Positions 55,038-64,000 of a DNA stretch of 64,000 nt are shown here, piece by piece. Within the stretch, counting starts at the first letter, position 1. Each line of letters begins with the position of its first letter. A program made the position numbers and the translations under genes. The stretch covers positions 497,465,760 through 497,529,759 of the forward strand of contig OX422210.1 in NCBI GenBank assembly GCA_949130495.1. Direction: 5' to 3'. The notes under the pieces were generated by a model. The model saw only the letters and a program-made list of their open reading frames with translations, was not told the origin of the DNA and made no database searches. This DNA is from Sambucus nigra. Its lineage: Eukaryota > Streptophyta > Magnoliopsida > Dipsacales > Adoxaceae.

Positions 55038-55916
55038 TCAATAAATATATATACGGGCATATTGAATTAAAATGTGATAATTTATAATTAGTGAAAGTTA
55101 TTGGAAATGGTTCAATAAATTATAATGGAGAAATATAATGATTAGCGAATGTGAAAGCTAAATAAATAAATTACGAAGGATGGGATAACGTATGGAATTT
55201 ATGGCACTTGGGAACTAGTTAGGCTGGTAGCATAACTAGGTAATTAAAATGCATACGTTAGGAGCGCACTTTAAATGAGAGGTGAGTAATGTCTCATGAG
55301 AGAGTGCGGTTTTAATTTAAATATGAGTAAATGGATATACATTTATTTATGCATTTTAATTACTTACAAAAAAAAAATTCAAATGGTTTTGGGCTTTGAC
55401 TCGTGTCAAAATATATTTTAAAAACCTTTTATGTGTCTAGCCACATGGATGCTAGGCATGATCATTCTCAGGCACCAGAGCTGTGATGGTTGTGGATGTT
55501 CCAGAGTTTTGTTTAGTTCCTTATATTTTTATCTTCTAGTTTAGGATTCTATTTTCCTATTTAGGCGGGTTGCCTAAGACAGTTGATTTATTTCAGTTGA
55601 TGTTATTTCATTTTGGTTATTGTTGTGTGGAGATTATTCCGATGATTTATTCGGATAGTTTGGCATTTAATAAATTTAGAGTTGTGATATATTTGTGATT
55701 ATGGATTGTAATTCAAATTGTTTAGATAATTGTGGTTGATTATTATATTGTTATGTCACGTTAAATAAGATCAAAATTGACATATGGCTTAATTTAATAA
55801 TATGTGATTAGTAATTAATTGAATTCGACAGTGATGATAAAAATGAGCCAATAAAATTCTTATTTTATTTTAGTAGAGGGATGGACACCCCTTATTTTAA
55901 TAAGTGGGGTGTCACA
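52899..55916 (+). repeat. 3' LTR of chromovirus (3018 bp)
   Basis: Matches 45277-48167. It is longer through an expanded AGCGAATCRRTTYKCTTTTAGA cluster at 54020-54160 and a (TA)n(TG)n run at 54995-55036; it lacks the long (TA)n of the 5' copy. No gene. Confidence 0.92.
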
Positions 55917-56856
55917 CAAACCATTTATATTCATTTCCTCAGGGATTCCCCGTTCTTCTTTTTTTGATTTTGTTAAAAAAAATTGGTCTTCTACCTCAAT
56001 AATTAGCTTTCCCGTGTATGTGCTGGTAAAAAAACGTGCCTTGGAAGATGTTAATCATCTTTTACGTCATTGTCCTTTTGCAAAAAATATTTGGAGTTTG
56101 GTATTCAATGCTTTTAATTCTAACTCCTACTAAAAGTCACTTTCAGCTTTCCAATAAAAAAATTTGGGTTGCTTGTTCTCCTGGATGTCTTGACTCCATC
56201 TGGAAGAGAGGAATCAGGCTATATTTCATGATAAACCTCTTTCATCTCAACATTGCATGTCATACATTAAAGGTTAGATGCAATACCTTCATCCTCTCGT
56301 ACCTGGATCCATGAACAACTCAACTTTAGACCTTTCAGTTCTTCATAATCTGGGAACTCGTGGATATCTCAAAAAAGCTCCTTCTATAGTTCCTGTTCAT
56401 TGTTAAAAGACTCTTCAAGGGTGGTTAAAAGTTAATAGTGATGTCTCTCCCTTGTAAATCCAAGAAATGCAGCCATTGGTGGTGTTTTTCAGGATCTGTA
56501 GAGGCGTTGTGAAAGGTGCTTATTGCTATTATATTGGTATTCATATTGCCTTTTATGTTATATTGTTAGCTCTTATAACTGGTCTTGAAATGGCCATGAA
56601 ATTTGATTGGGATTTTACTTGGATAGAGTGTGATTTTATAGCTATGATAGCTTCCCTCTACTTTAAATATTTTATGCCTCCTTGGGACATAAAGACTAGA
56701 TGGAATAATTGCCTTTCTTGGCTATCCCATAGAAATTATAGATCATCTTATATTTATAAAGAAACGAATATGGTAGCAGATAAACTTTCTAAGATGGGAA
56801 TTCAAGTGGTCCTCTCCTTAGCGAATTACTGGTCTTTTTTAAAAGGATGCTCATAA
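55917..56856 (+). pseudogene. LINE-2 ORF2 3' part: linker, zf-RVT, RNase H (RT deleted)
   Basis: It resumes PFIFISSGIPRSSFFDFVKK, NWSSTSIISFPVYVLVKK. Within a few codons (about 56025-56040) it jumps to RALEDVNHLLRHCPFAKNIW, the zf-RVT domain near the C-terminus: the whole RT, normally several hundred residues, is missing. Next KPLSSQHCMSYI and GWLKVNSDVSPL (56415), then the C-terminal RNase H typical of some plant LINEs: GVFQDL/GVVKGAYCYYIGIHIAFYVI, LALITGLEMAMKFDWDFTWI, ECDFIAMIASLYFKYFMPPW, YIYKETNMVADKLSKMGIQV. The open frame 56467-56856 ends KGCS. Confidence 0.85.
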
Positions 56857-56916
56857 TCATCCCAATTATAGATTCAAGAATTAGCTTCTTGTTTTATTTC
56901 CTGCAAATAGTTTTGG

Positions 56917-56921
<5 letters not shown>

Positions 56922-56957
<36 letters not shown>
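56922..56957. repeat. (TA)n microsatellite
   Basis: Uninterrupted TA run shortly after the LINE-2 RNase H end. 56958-57240 shows no gene. Confidence 0.9.
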
Positions 56958-56959
<2 letters not shown>

Positions 56960-57240
56960 CATCATGCAATTTAAATTTCTTATTGGTAATTTGTTTTTAA
57001 GTGGACAACAACTTTTTTCTCTTTCTAAAGTTATTCCATACAAATAAGTAGACTTTAAGTTCACATCCTTTGTGATATAGACAATTTTTAATTTCTAAAA
57101 CCCCAAAATAGGTGTCTTTTGTACATAATATGTATTTATATTGGGAACTATACATCAATTAACCCATTTATTTAAGAAATTTGTTTGTATTCTTGTTTAA
57201 TCCTAATAACTAATGTGATAACCTAGTTAACATGTATTAT

Positions 57241-58072
57241 TATATGTAAGACCTATTTTGAGAGTTTTTTTTTAATTAAGTCCTATTGACCAGGCAACCA
57301 TTAATTAAGTCCTATTTTTAAATTTATGGATTTTTCCTTTACTAATATACCCCTCTCTCTATGTTCCTTCAAAATTTTAAAAACAATAGTTATTTTTTCT
57401 TTTTTCAAACTTTAAATAACTATAACTTTTGATATACAATTTCAAAATTTATATTTTTGAAAGCTACTAATCGAGCCTTATAAAACAAGATCCATATTCA
57501 ATGGAAAATATTAAAAAATAAAGATGACGTGTTTTCTTTATTTTTTAGGCAAATAGTAATTATTATTATCTGTGTAATATTTGCACTGTAAATGTTTATT
57601 GTCTGTGAAATTACCCTCACATATAAACTGTTTCAATTTTTGGTGAACATAATAAATTTTACTGTCTCTATAGTATTAGCACACTAAATGTTATTATCTG
57701 TGAAAATGTCTCAGATATAAAACTGTTTCATTTTTCGATGAACATAGTAATTTTTAGTTTTTGCATATTTGTTTTCCAAATATTATGGGCTTCGTGGATA
57801 TTGTTTGATAGATTTTGTTGAGGAGATTTAAAAAATAAATTTTTTGCCAAAAATGGATATGTAATTCAAAATTTATGATTATTTGAAGATTAAAAATAGA
57901 TAGAAAACAAGTTCAACCATTTGTGTAACTTTCCACCAAAAGTTACAGATGCTTGGTATCAAAAGGGTAAAATTGTGGAAAAAATCCAAAAAATTAGGAA
58001 TAGGACCTATTTGATGCTTGAAAAGTCACTAAGACTTATTTATCAAAAATCTCTTCATATAGGACATATATG
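57241..58072. mobile_element. Probable Mutator-like non-autonomous element with long TIRs
   Basis: The left end TATATGTAAGACCTATTTTG through TAAGTCCTATTTTTAAATTT and ATGGATTTTTCC (57241-57355) is mirrored at 57958-58072: GGAAAAAATCCAAAAAATTA, GGAATAGGACCTATTTGATG, CTAAGACTTATTT, AGGACATATA. Imperfect inverted repeats over 100 bp at each end of an AT-rich 0.8-kb body fit MULE-type non-autonomous elements. No target duplication was resolved. The interior has a tandem duplication (57565-57760) and no supported gene. Confidence 0.5.
57570..57760. repeat. Two-copy imperfect tandem repeat (about 90-100 bp)
   Basis: TTATTGTCTGTGAAATTACC...AAACTGTTTCAATTTTTGGTGAACATAATAA is followed by a second copy TTATTATCTGTGAAAATGTC...AAACTGTTTCATTTTTCGATGAACATAGTAA. 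Confidence 0.75.
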
Positions 58073-58556
58073 TAAAAAAACCTCATTTCATTTAGTGTGC
58101 ATGGTGTGATTAAATTTTGTATTAATTACATTTACCCCTGAACTTTACTCCCTTTTTACTTCATCATCCATACTTTCAATTTCTTTCCCTAACCCTTTAA
58201 AATTTTAAAAATGATTTCAAATAACCCTCTACCGTTAGCACCATTAACTTTGTGAAAGGAAAGTGGGTCATGTGTGTGGGCACCTGATCATTTTTGAGTA
58301 TATTTTGGTCAAACTAAAATTAAAAGGATAAAAGAGTAAAAACTCCTAAAAAGCTATAGTCCTACTTTCTCTCTGTTATCTCTATCTTTTCCCCAAACGC
58401 AATGAAAGCAACACTTTCTTTCTCACCATCAAAGAAATCATGGTGAACATATCTTCCATTTCTTTCTTTCTCTAACCTGTCTCACTCATGCACACACTCA
58501 TCTACACGGACACTCTCTGTTTCAAGTACTATAATTGGCGAAATAAACACACACAC
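58073..58556. other. No gene seen
   Basis: AT- and CT-rich DNA (TTACCCCTGAACTTTACTCC; TTTCTTTCTTTCTCTAACC) ending in a short (CA)n run that borders the minus-strand LTR element. Confidence 0.5.
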
Positions 58557-59650
58557 AGTAAAAGGATAAATCCCGAGATAAAGGCTATGATACCAATTTT
58601 TAGAGTGCAAAATATTCCAAGGTGGTTTTAAATAAAGATTGTAATTCCAATTTTAAATGCGGAAGCCTATTTTAAATTGATTTTATATTTTTATCCTAAA
58701 CATGCATCTATGTGTGATAAAATAGATAAATCAAACAAGCAAATAGCCCAGTCCAAGTTTTCGAAAAAAAAAATAAAGGGAAAAACCTTTATTCACTTAG
58801 AAATCTACAAGATAGCCAACTTACAAACTACTTGATAACCACCATAAGTTTAGAGTGCTAATATTCACACATCTCTAATGAATAACTATGACCCTTACAA
58901 GAATCACATGACCGTAGTCCTTCATCAGCCTCAACCTTCGTCTTCAGTAGTGAGTCCCCACAGGTATCACAAGTTAGCAATGGAGATCCTCTACTTAAAA
59001 GGTGTATGCAATTATACAAACTTTCTAGAGTTTAAACAATTCATAAGAATAATATTGTGGGATGTTTTGTTTTGAATTAAACAAGTGTTTTTCAAAACAA
59101 AACTCGAAGAACTTTTGTACCAGATATGCATATACATTTTCACAAAAGTATTAAATTATCTGAACACGAAATAATTATTTACACAAAACATAAGGAAGCG
59201 CGTCATTTGAACGAGTTGAACAAGTCGTTCTAAGTACATAAGCATGTTGTTCGGGCGATCTTTCATCTCGTTTCTAACGACTCAAAACAGAAGCATGTCG
59301 TTTGATCCAAATTTGAACCAAGTCTAAAAACAAGGGATCTAACGAACTTAGGATTTCGTTTGAATGACTGAAGCGAAAAATTAAACTCCGCCTATAATAA
59401 ACTCAGAAAAGATATTGTCAAAAACAAAAGGTTCCTCGTCATTTTTAATGAAAATAAACATGAAAAAATATAATTTCGTAAATTATTTCAATCTTTAAAT
59501 TGTTTAATACCTCATCGGGATGTCAGAAAATTTTCAAACTTGGAGATGCTTGAGTTATGTTCGTCTTGACGGCGCGTGACGATTTATAATGGGATACGCC
59601 AAACTAGCTTAAGCTACGCTATGAAAAATGCTAGAGATTTTGTTCTTACA
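58557..59650 (-). repeat. 3' LTR of minus-strand element (about 1094 bp)
   Basis: Matches the right LTR along its length (AAACATGCATCTATGTGTGA, CACAGGTATCACAAGT, TTGACGGCGCGTGACGATT). It contains a dyad-rich cluster (CATTTGAACGAGTTGAACAA, CTCGTTTCTAACGAC) at 59205-59375. The open frame at 58878-59075 is not conserved in the other copy. Confidence 0.8.
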
Positions 59651-61499
59651 AATATCCCCATTTAGCTATTTAGGTAAAAAATAAAAAATCATTACCGAAC
59701 ACTAAATCAAAATCAGAATCTCCCATGACAAATGACAAAAATCCTAACACCCTTCTTAACGCTAGAACAGATTGGCATAAGTCTCCTTGTCTTCAAACTT
59801 CTTCTTCTTCCTAAACATTGTCTTCATACGTGTGTCTTGAATTTTGCAAAAGGTAACCTACATACATGAGACAACAAACATATACCCTCATGGCGCATTG
59901 AGTTTGAAACAAAGTAATACTCATAAATAAATTCTCCCCCATAAATCAAACTCATTTTACTTTGTTCTCCCCCCTTTTTTTTCCGAAATAGACAAATAGA
60001 CAAAGAAGTAGAAACATCAACATAAAATACAAAGCATCACGTAGAAGACAAGAAATCATCACAAAAGGATATAAATCAAGCACATATAATGATCATCTCA
60101 AAGGAAAACACAACCAACTATCTTTAAAATTTTTTAATTTTTTTCAAACAAAATGTAAAACTTACAAAAATATCATACAATACCATATATAAGATATGCA
60201 AAACATATCACAACAGATATGTCACATATATATAGGTATAAACAACCACAAAACATGACACAAAATACATAAGCTTTACACACTAGTATACTATCGATGT
60301 GTCCAAACATGTGGGATGGAATAAATGGGTGTGAACTAGTAACAAAAAGAATTAGAACCCAAACACTCAAATATGTTCAAGAAGTTCTAATTGATTGCAA
60401 AACTTTATCAAACTAAGGTTTAGCCTCAAGTGACAAATAAAGTTAAACCTAATGAATAAAACAAGCGCAATGCATACAAGACTAAAGTATTAATGATTAT
60501 ACAAATCAATAGCATCTTGATAAAAAAATCATAACTTGGTATCATTGTGCAAACCCCTTAATCTTCAACTAAACTCTCTCAAAAGATGAACATGACCATA
60601 TTATCTATTATTTTCTTTTCTTTTGAAGTGGTTTCTTTAGAATGATCAATCAAACAAAATTATTTTGGCACCTTTTTGATATATTTGCTCTTTTTATTGC
60701 GTCTATTTTTTATGGGTCTTTTAAATGGTGGATTTCACGACGAGTTCACATGCCTCTCGCAGCCCTTTTTCGTGTACACTCATAATTTTTTCAATATTAA
60801 AAAGACTCTCACGGGCAACGGTTCTTACATGAACAAATACTCTATAGTCAAATAAACATGTAGATGAATAAATTGATAAGATAACATCTCACCAAGCTCA
60901 AATATACATCATGAAGTCAAAATTCAATAAGCTTGTGCATGTGTGTGTGGAGGCATAAACATAGTCGAATTCATAAAGCAAATCAAGTTCGAAACAACTC
61001 TATAAACATGGTTAAGATCAATCTAAGCATCTAAAGTCGTAACTAAATGTCCTAATCACATGGAAATCGTGAAGTGAATTGGATTCAAACACACTAATAT
61101 GCCAAACCAAACGTGTAAAACTAAAATACACAAAGAACTGGAAATCTTTTTGAATTTTTTCAAAATATTTAAAAAAAAAAACAAAATATCTTTGTATTTT
61201 AAAAAAATATATAAAATCAAAAATATTTTTGTATTTTTCCAATACGATTCAATAAAAGAAATAGATAATATAAAAAGTACACATGTCATAATACTAGAAA
61301 ATATATATCATGAAGCACAACTAGTGTATGAAAACAAACCATGCAAACAATCATCCATAAGAAATAATATGTGAAGCATCATGTGCAAGCATGTGAGACT
61401 CAACCAACCTAACATTTAGCGTCTCCAATATGGATTTCCTAATCCAAATAGGTGTACACCTAACTAAGGGGTTATGGGAACCGACGGGACACTATCCGT

Positions 61500-62142
61500 A
61501 AACTTCCTAGAACCTCTTCCAAGATCAAAACAAAAATGCCTATGTTTCTTTGCTACCACAATGTGAAAATATGTAAACGGGATGAATGTTACCTAAGGAT
61601 TGATCTTTTCTAACGTCTTTGGTTTTGGTTGACCCTCTATAACAAACTATTGTTTTGGCTTTAACACTTGAAGCATTAGAAACATGTGAGCCGTCACCAG
61701 CACTACTCGAGTATTTTAAATCATCTTTTAACTTCAAAATTTTAGACTCAAGCAAAGAATTAACCTCTTCCAATTTTAGGGACTCCTTTATATTTTCAAT
61801 CATTCCTAGAAGGTTATCTTGATCCCCCTTAATGAAATAAAACTTACCCCTAAGAGTCTTCTCACATGCCCTAAAATAATTAATTAAAATATTTTCCTAG
61901 ATGGCACAAAGAAAAACCCTATCATTTTTAACATCCTCTAATTCTTCCTTGGACAATTTTAAAGATTTAAATTCATCATACAAAGCACCAAACTTCTCAC
62001 GAATAGTATCTCTTTGAGTTTGAAACGTCTGCAAATATTCAATCATACTTTTAAAATGAGAATTTTCTTCTTTGAGATTTTCAATTCTTTTTGCAAACTT
62101 CAAATTCAAAAGATTAAATTCATTAAAATTAGGAGAATCCAT
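61500..62142 (-). pseudogene. Gag-like remnant, minus strand
   Basis: From ATG 62142 (minus) MDSPNFNEFNLLNLKFAKRI, ENLKEENSHFKSMIEYLQTF and LYDEFKSLKLSKEELEDVKN form a probable coiled coil, with a stop at 61897. It then reads FRACEKTLRGKFYFIKGDQD and, in 61803-61540, IENIKESLKLEEVNSLLESK, ILKLKDDLKYSS. Near 61560 SHCGSKETQAFLF aligns loosely with the HCG..GHIRPFCF zinc knuckle of SIRE-type copia gags, with His and Cys lost. Coil-rich gag C-terminus plus iMet PBS favour SIRE/Maximus, but with low certainty. Downstream (59664-61500) no further domain is recognisable. Confidence 0.4.
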
Positions 62143-62221
62143 CGAGTGATAAAAAACAACCCAAGAGAGAAAAACAAAATAACCACCCAAAAAATAGGTA
62201 AACAAGATCAAACACAGTAAC

Positions 62222-62380
62222 TTACTGCAACCTGCTGTGATACCAACTTGTGAAAACAAAAGGTATCAGATGGGAAAAGCTTTTTGAAAAATCAGGATCA
62301 CTAGATAACTTAAAGCAACTTGCTCTGATACCAATTTATAAAAGCGTAAATCCCGAGATAAAAGTTCTGATACCAATTTG
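62222..62380 (-). promoter_or_regulatory. Primer binding site and two PBS-like repeats
   Basis: The best site is GCTCTGATACCA (plus) at 62322-62333, the complement of TGGTATCAGAGC. Similar words lie at about 62235-62246 (GCTGTGATACCAACTTGTGA) and about 62366-62377 (GTTCTGATACCAATTTGTAG), the latter inside the LTR. Each is followed by sequence that resembles an LTR edge. Confidence 0.65.
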
Positions 62381-63378
62381 TAGATTGCAAAATAATCCAA
62401 GGTTGTTTCAAATAAAGATTGCAATACCAATTTAAATGTGGAAGCCAATTTTAAATTAATTTTATCTTTTTATCCTAAACATGCATCTATGTGTGATGAA
62501 TTAGATAAATCAAACAAGCAAATAACTGAGGCTAAGTTTCAGGAAAAAAAACAAAAGGAAAAACCTTTATTTACTTAAAAATCTATAAGATAGTCGACTT
62601 ACAAACTACTTGATAACCGCCACAAGTATAGAGCGCTAATCTTCGCAAATCTCTAATGAATAACTATGATCCTTGTAACGCAATACTTCATCAACCTCAG
62701 CCTCAACCTTCGTCTTCAGCAATGAATCCCCGCAGGTATCACAAGTCAGTAATGGAGATCCTCTCCACAAAATGGAGGATATTTTATTGTGAATTAAATA
62801 AGTGTTTTTTAACACAAAACTTGAAGAACTTTTGTATCAGATATGCATATATGTTTTTGCAAAAGTCTTAAATAATCTGAACACGAAACATGTATTTATA
62901 CAAAATTTAAAGCAGTGCATCGTTCGAACGAGTTCAGCAGGTCGTTCCAATAACATAAGCATGCCGTTCAAATGACATTTCATCTCGTTTCTAACGACTC
63001 AAAACAAAAGCATGTCATTTGATCCAAATTAGAACCGAATCTACAAACAAACTTAGGATGTCATTTTAACGGCATTAAGATGTCGTTTTCACGACTGAAT
63101 CGAAAAATAAAATCCGCCTATAGTAAACTCAGAAAACATGTTTCTAAAAACAAACGGTTCTTGTTCGATTTTTAGTAGAAATAAACATCCCAAAATATAA
63201 TTCCGTAAATTAATTCAAACTCTAAATTTTTTAATACCTCATTAGGATGTCGGGAAGTCTTCAAACATGGATATGCCTGGGTTCGATTTGTCTTGACGGT
63301 ACGTGATGATTTGTAATGGGATACGCCAAACTAGCCTAAAGCTATGTTATGCACAATCCAAGAAAAAATATTCTTACA
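62337..63378 (-). repeat. 5' LTR of minus-strand element (about 1042 bp)
   Basis: Counterpart of 58557-59650. It includes the GTTCGAACGAGTTC-type cluster at 62925-63060. 63379-63620 to its right shows no gene, only a CA-rich stretch (63400-63470). Confidence 0.8.
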
Positions 63379-63621
63379 CAAATAGAGGCAAACACAAATA
63401 CAACGAACATGTACACCCAAACACACACACCATGGCACCCACACATTCGAACAAACACACATAACGAATGCAACTTTAAAATATAAAATCCGGTTATTAG
63501 GGCTAAAGAAATTTAGATTTGGAAGTCGGAGGTTTGAAAGGGTTGGAAAATTTTAGATTTAGAGGTTTGTTGTTGGTAAATTTGATATATGATTTTGGGA
63601 AATGATGGGGTTGATGGTCTA

Positions 63622-63665
63622 CCCCCCCCCCCCCCCACCCCCGGGGGGGGGGGGGGGGAGGGGGG
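63622..63665. repeat. Poly-C / poly-G run
   Basis: C15 A C5 followed directly by G16 A G6. The two halves are near-complementary and meet at CCCGGG. Open frames encoding Pro or Gly strings across it are artefacts. Confidence 0.9.
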
Positions 63666-63757
63666 AAGATATTTAGGATGTTCATGTGCAGGTTTGGACA
63701 ATTTTTGTGATTTGACCCCCACTTTTTAATGTGATATTTGACTTAATACCCAGTTTG

Positions 63758-64000
63758 TGTAATACCTCGTAATTTTAATGACTTTTAAAATAGCATTAAT
63801 TAAAAGTAAAATTGGGATTAGTTGAAATTAATTACGAATAATAATTGGAATTAATCCGGATTGAATATTACTAGGGAATAAAGTAATATGTGATTGATAT
63901 TGAATATTACTTAGTGATTAAAAGTAATATATGACTATATGGTCACAAGTAAATAACACGCGAACTATTGAAATTAAGTCGGGACACGCGTGTGAGTCGT
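63758..64000 (+). mobile_element. Start of an LTR related to the solo LTR (cut by window end)
   Basis: TGTAATACCTCGTAATTTTA repeats the LTR start of the gypsy family. Further on, AAGTCGGGACACGCGTGTGA matches AAGTCAGGACGCGCATGTGA in the solo LTR near 41770, so it is nearer to that family than to the 45277 element. The orientation is plus; the rest lies outside the window. Confidence 0.75.

Larger units (their letters stand above)
45277..55916 (+). mobile_element. Chromodomain Ty3/gypsy retrotransposon (Tekay/Del-like), 10.6 kb
   Basis: LTRs near 2.9-3.0 kb, TGTAATACCCCG...GGGTGTCACA, with target duplication CAAGC (45272-45276) and CAAAC (55917-55921), one transition apart. An initiator-Met PBS sits at 48170 and a PPT at about 52886-52897. 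Order gag, protease, RT, RNase H, integrase, chromodomain places it among chromoviruses; long LTRs and tRNA-iMet priming suggest the Tekay/Del clade. All coding parts are broken. It lies in the LINE-2 endonuclease region. Confidence 0.9.
58557..63378 (-). mobile_element. Minus-strand LTR retrotransposon without pol (SIRE/copia-like gag remnants)
   Basis: Direct repeats 58557-59650 and 62337-63378 are the LTRs. On the minus strand each begins TGTAAGAA and ends near CGGGATTTAYSCTTTTA. An initiator-Met PBS (GCTCTGATACCA on plus, 62322-62333) abuts the right LTR, so that is the 5' LTR. A PPT (minus AAATGGGGATATT, 59651-59663) abuts the left one. The 2.7-kb interior holds only gag-like remnants; protease to integrase are absent. 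No clear 5-bp target duplication (left flank is a CA repeat, right flank CAAAT). Confidence 0.75.

Noticed and set aside
58878..59075. 65-codon frame in the left minus-strand LTR
   Set aside because: The equivalent frame in the other LTR (62656-62871) shares only the N-terminal part and is not maintained; strand is opposite to the element.
58552..63383. 5-bp target duplication for the minus-strand LTR element
   Set aside because: Left flank ACACA lies in a CA repeat and right flank is CAAAT; they do not match.
1..64000. tRNA, rRNA or a host protein-coding gene
   Set aside because: No cloverleaf with CCA-side and anticodon arms, no rRNA-like segment and no non-TE protein was recognisable by reading; a database search could still reveal a small exon.

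Overview
The window looks like repeat-dense intergenic DNA from a flowering plant, probably a eudicot. It is AT-rich, and every recognisable protein belongs to a plant transposable-element family: L1-type LINEs with DUF4283 ORF1, CACTA (En/Spm) elements with TNP2-type transposase, Athila-like and Tekay-like Ty3/gypsy elements, a probable SIRE-like Ty1/copia remnant and Helitron-like ends. I found no host gene, tRNA, rRNA or CRISPR array. Every coding region is broken by stops, frameshifts, deletions or insertions.

Layout. 1-3.9 kb holds a minus-strand zinc-knuckle remnant, three Helitron-like 3' ends and foldback MITEs, two of them flush against (TA)n arrays. From 3.9 to 39.26 kb runs one old LINE (LINE-1) split by later insertions. 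A CACTA element (outer, from 6667) lies in its endonuclease region, and a related CACTA element (inner, 12309-18299) lies inside the outer one. An Athila-like LTR retrotransposon (19275-37368, target duplication GACCC) sits in front of the RT domain, and a pol-less LTR retrotransposon (30070-35639, duplication GTTGC) sits inside the Athila 3' region. A third CACTA end (39258) cuts the LINE-1 zinc-finger domain.

A second LINE (LINE-2) runs from about 40.4 to 56.86 kb. It is split by a solo LTR (41528-44411, duplication TGAAC) and by a chromodomain-bearing gypsy element with LTRs near 3 kb (45277-55916, duplication CAAGC/CAAAC). Its RT domain has been deleted. Next come a probable Mutator-like element with long terminal inverted repeats (57241-58072), a minus-strand LTR element without pol (58557-63378), an extreme poly-C/poly-G run, and at 63758 the start of another LTR related to the solo LTR.

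Relative order by nesting: LINE-1 and LINE-2 are oldest; CACTA, Athila, solo-LTR and Tekay-like insertions came later; inner CACTA postdates outer CACTA, and the pol-less element postdates Athila. Points most worth following are the complementary deletions of the two nested CACTA copies, a 64-bp palindrome kept upstream of the transposase in both, the TTGGTCGG-motif-rich pol-less LTR element, an inverted copy of LTR sequence inside the Athila element, and repeated PBS-like sites at one LTR junction. All boundaries and family calls come from reading the sequence; no database search was run.
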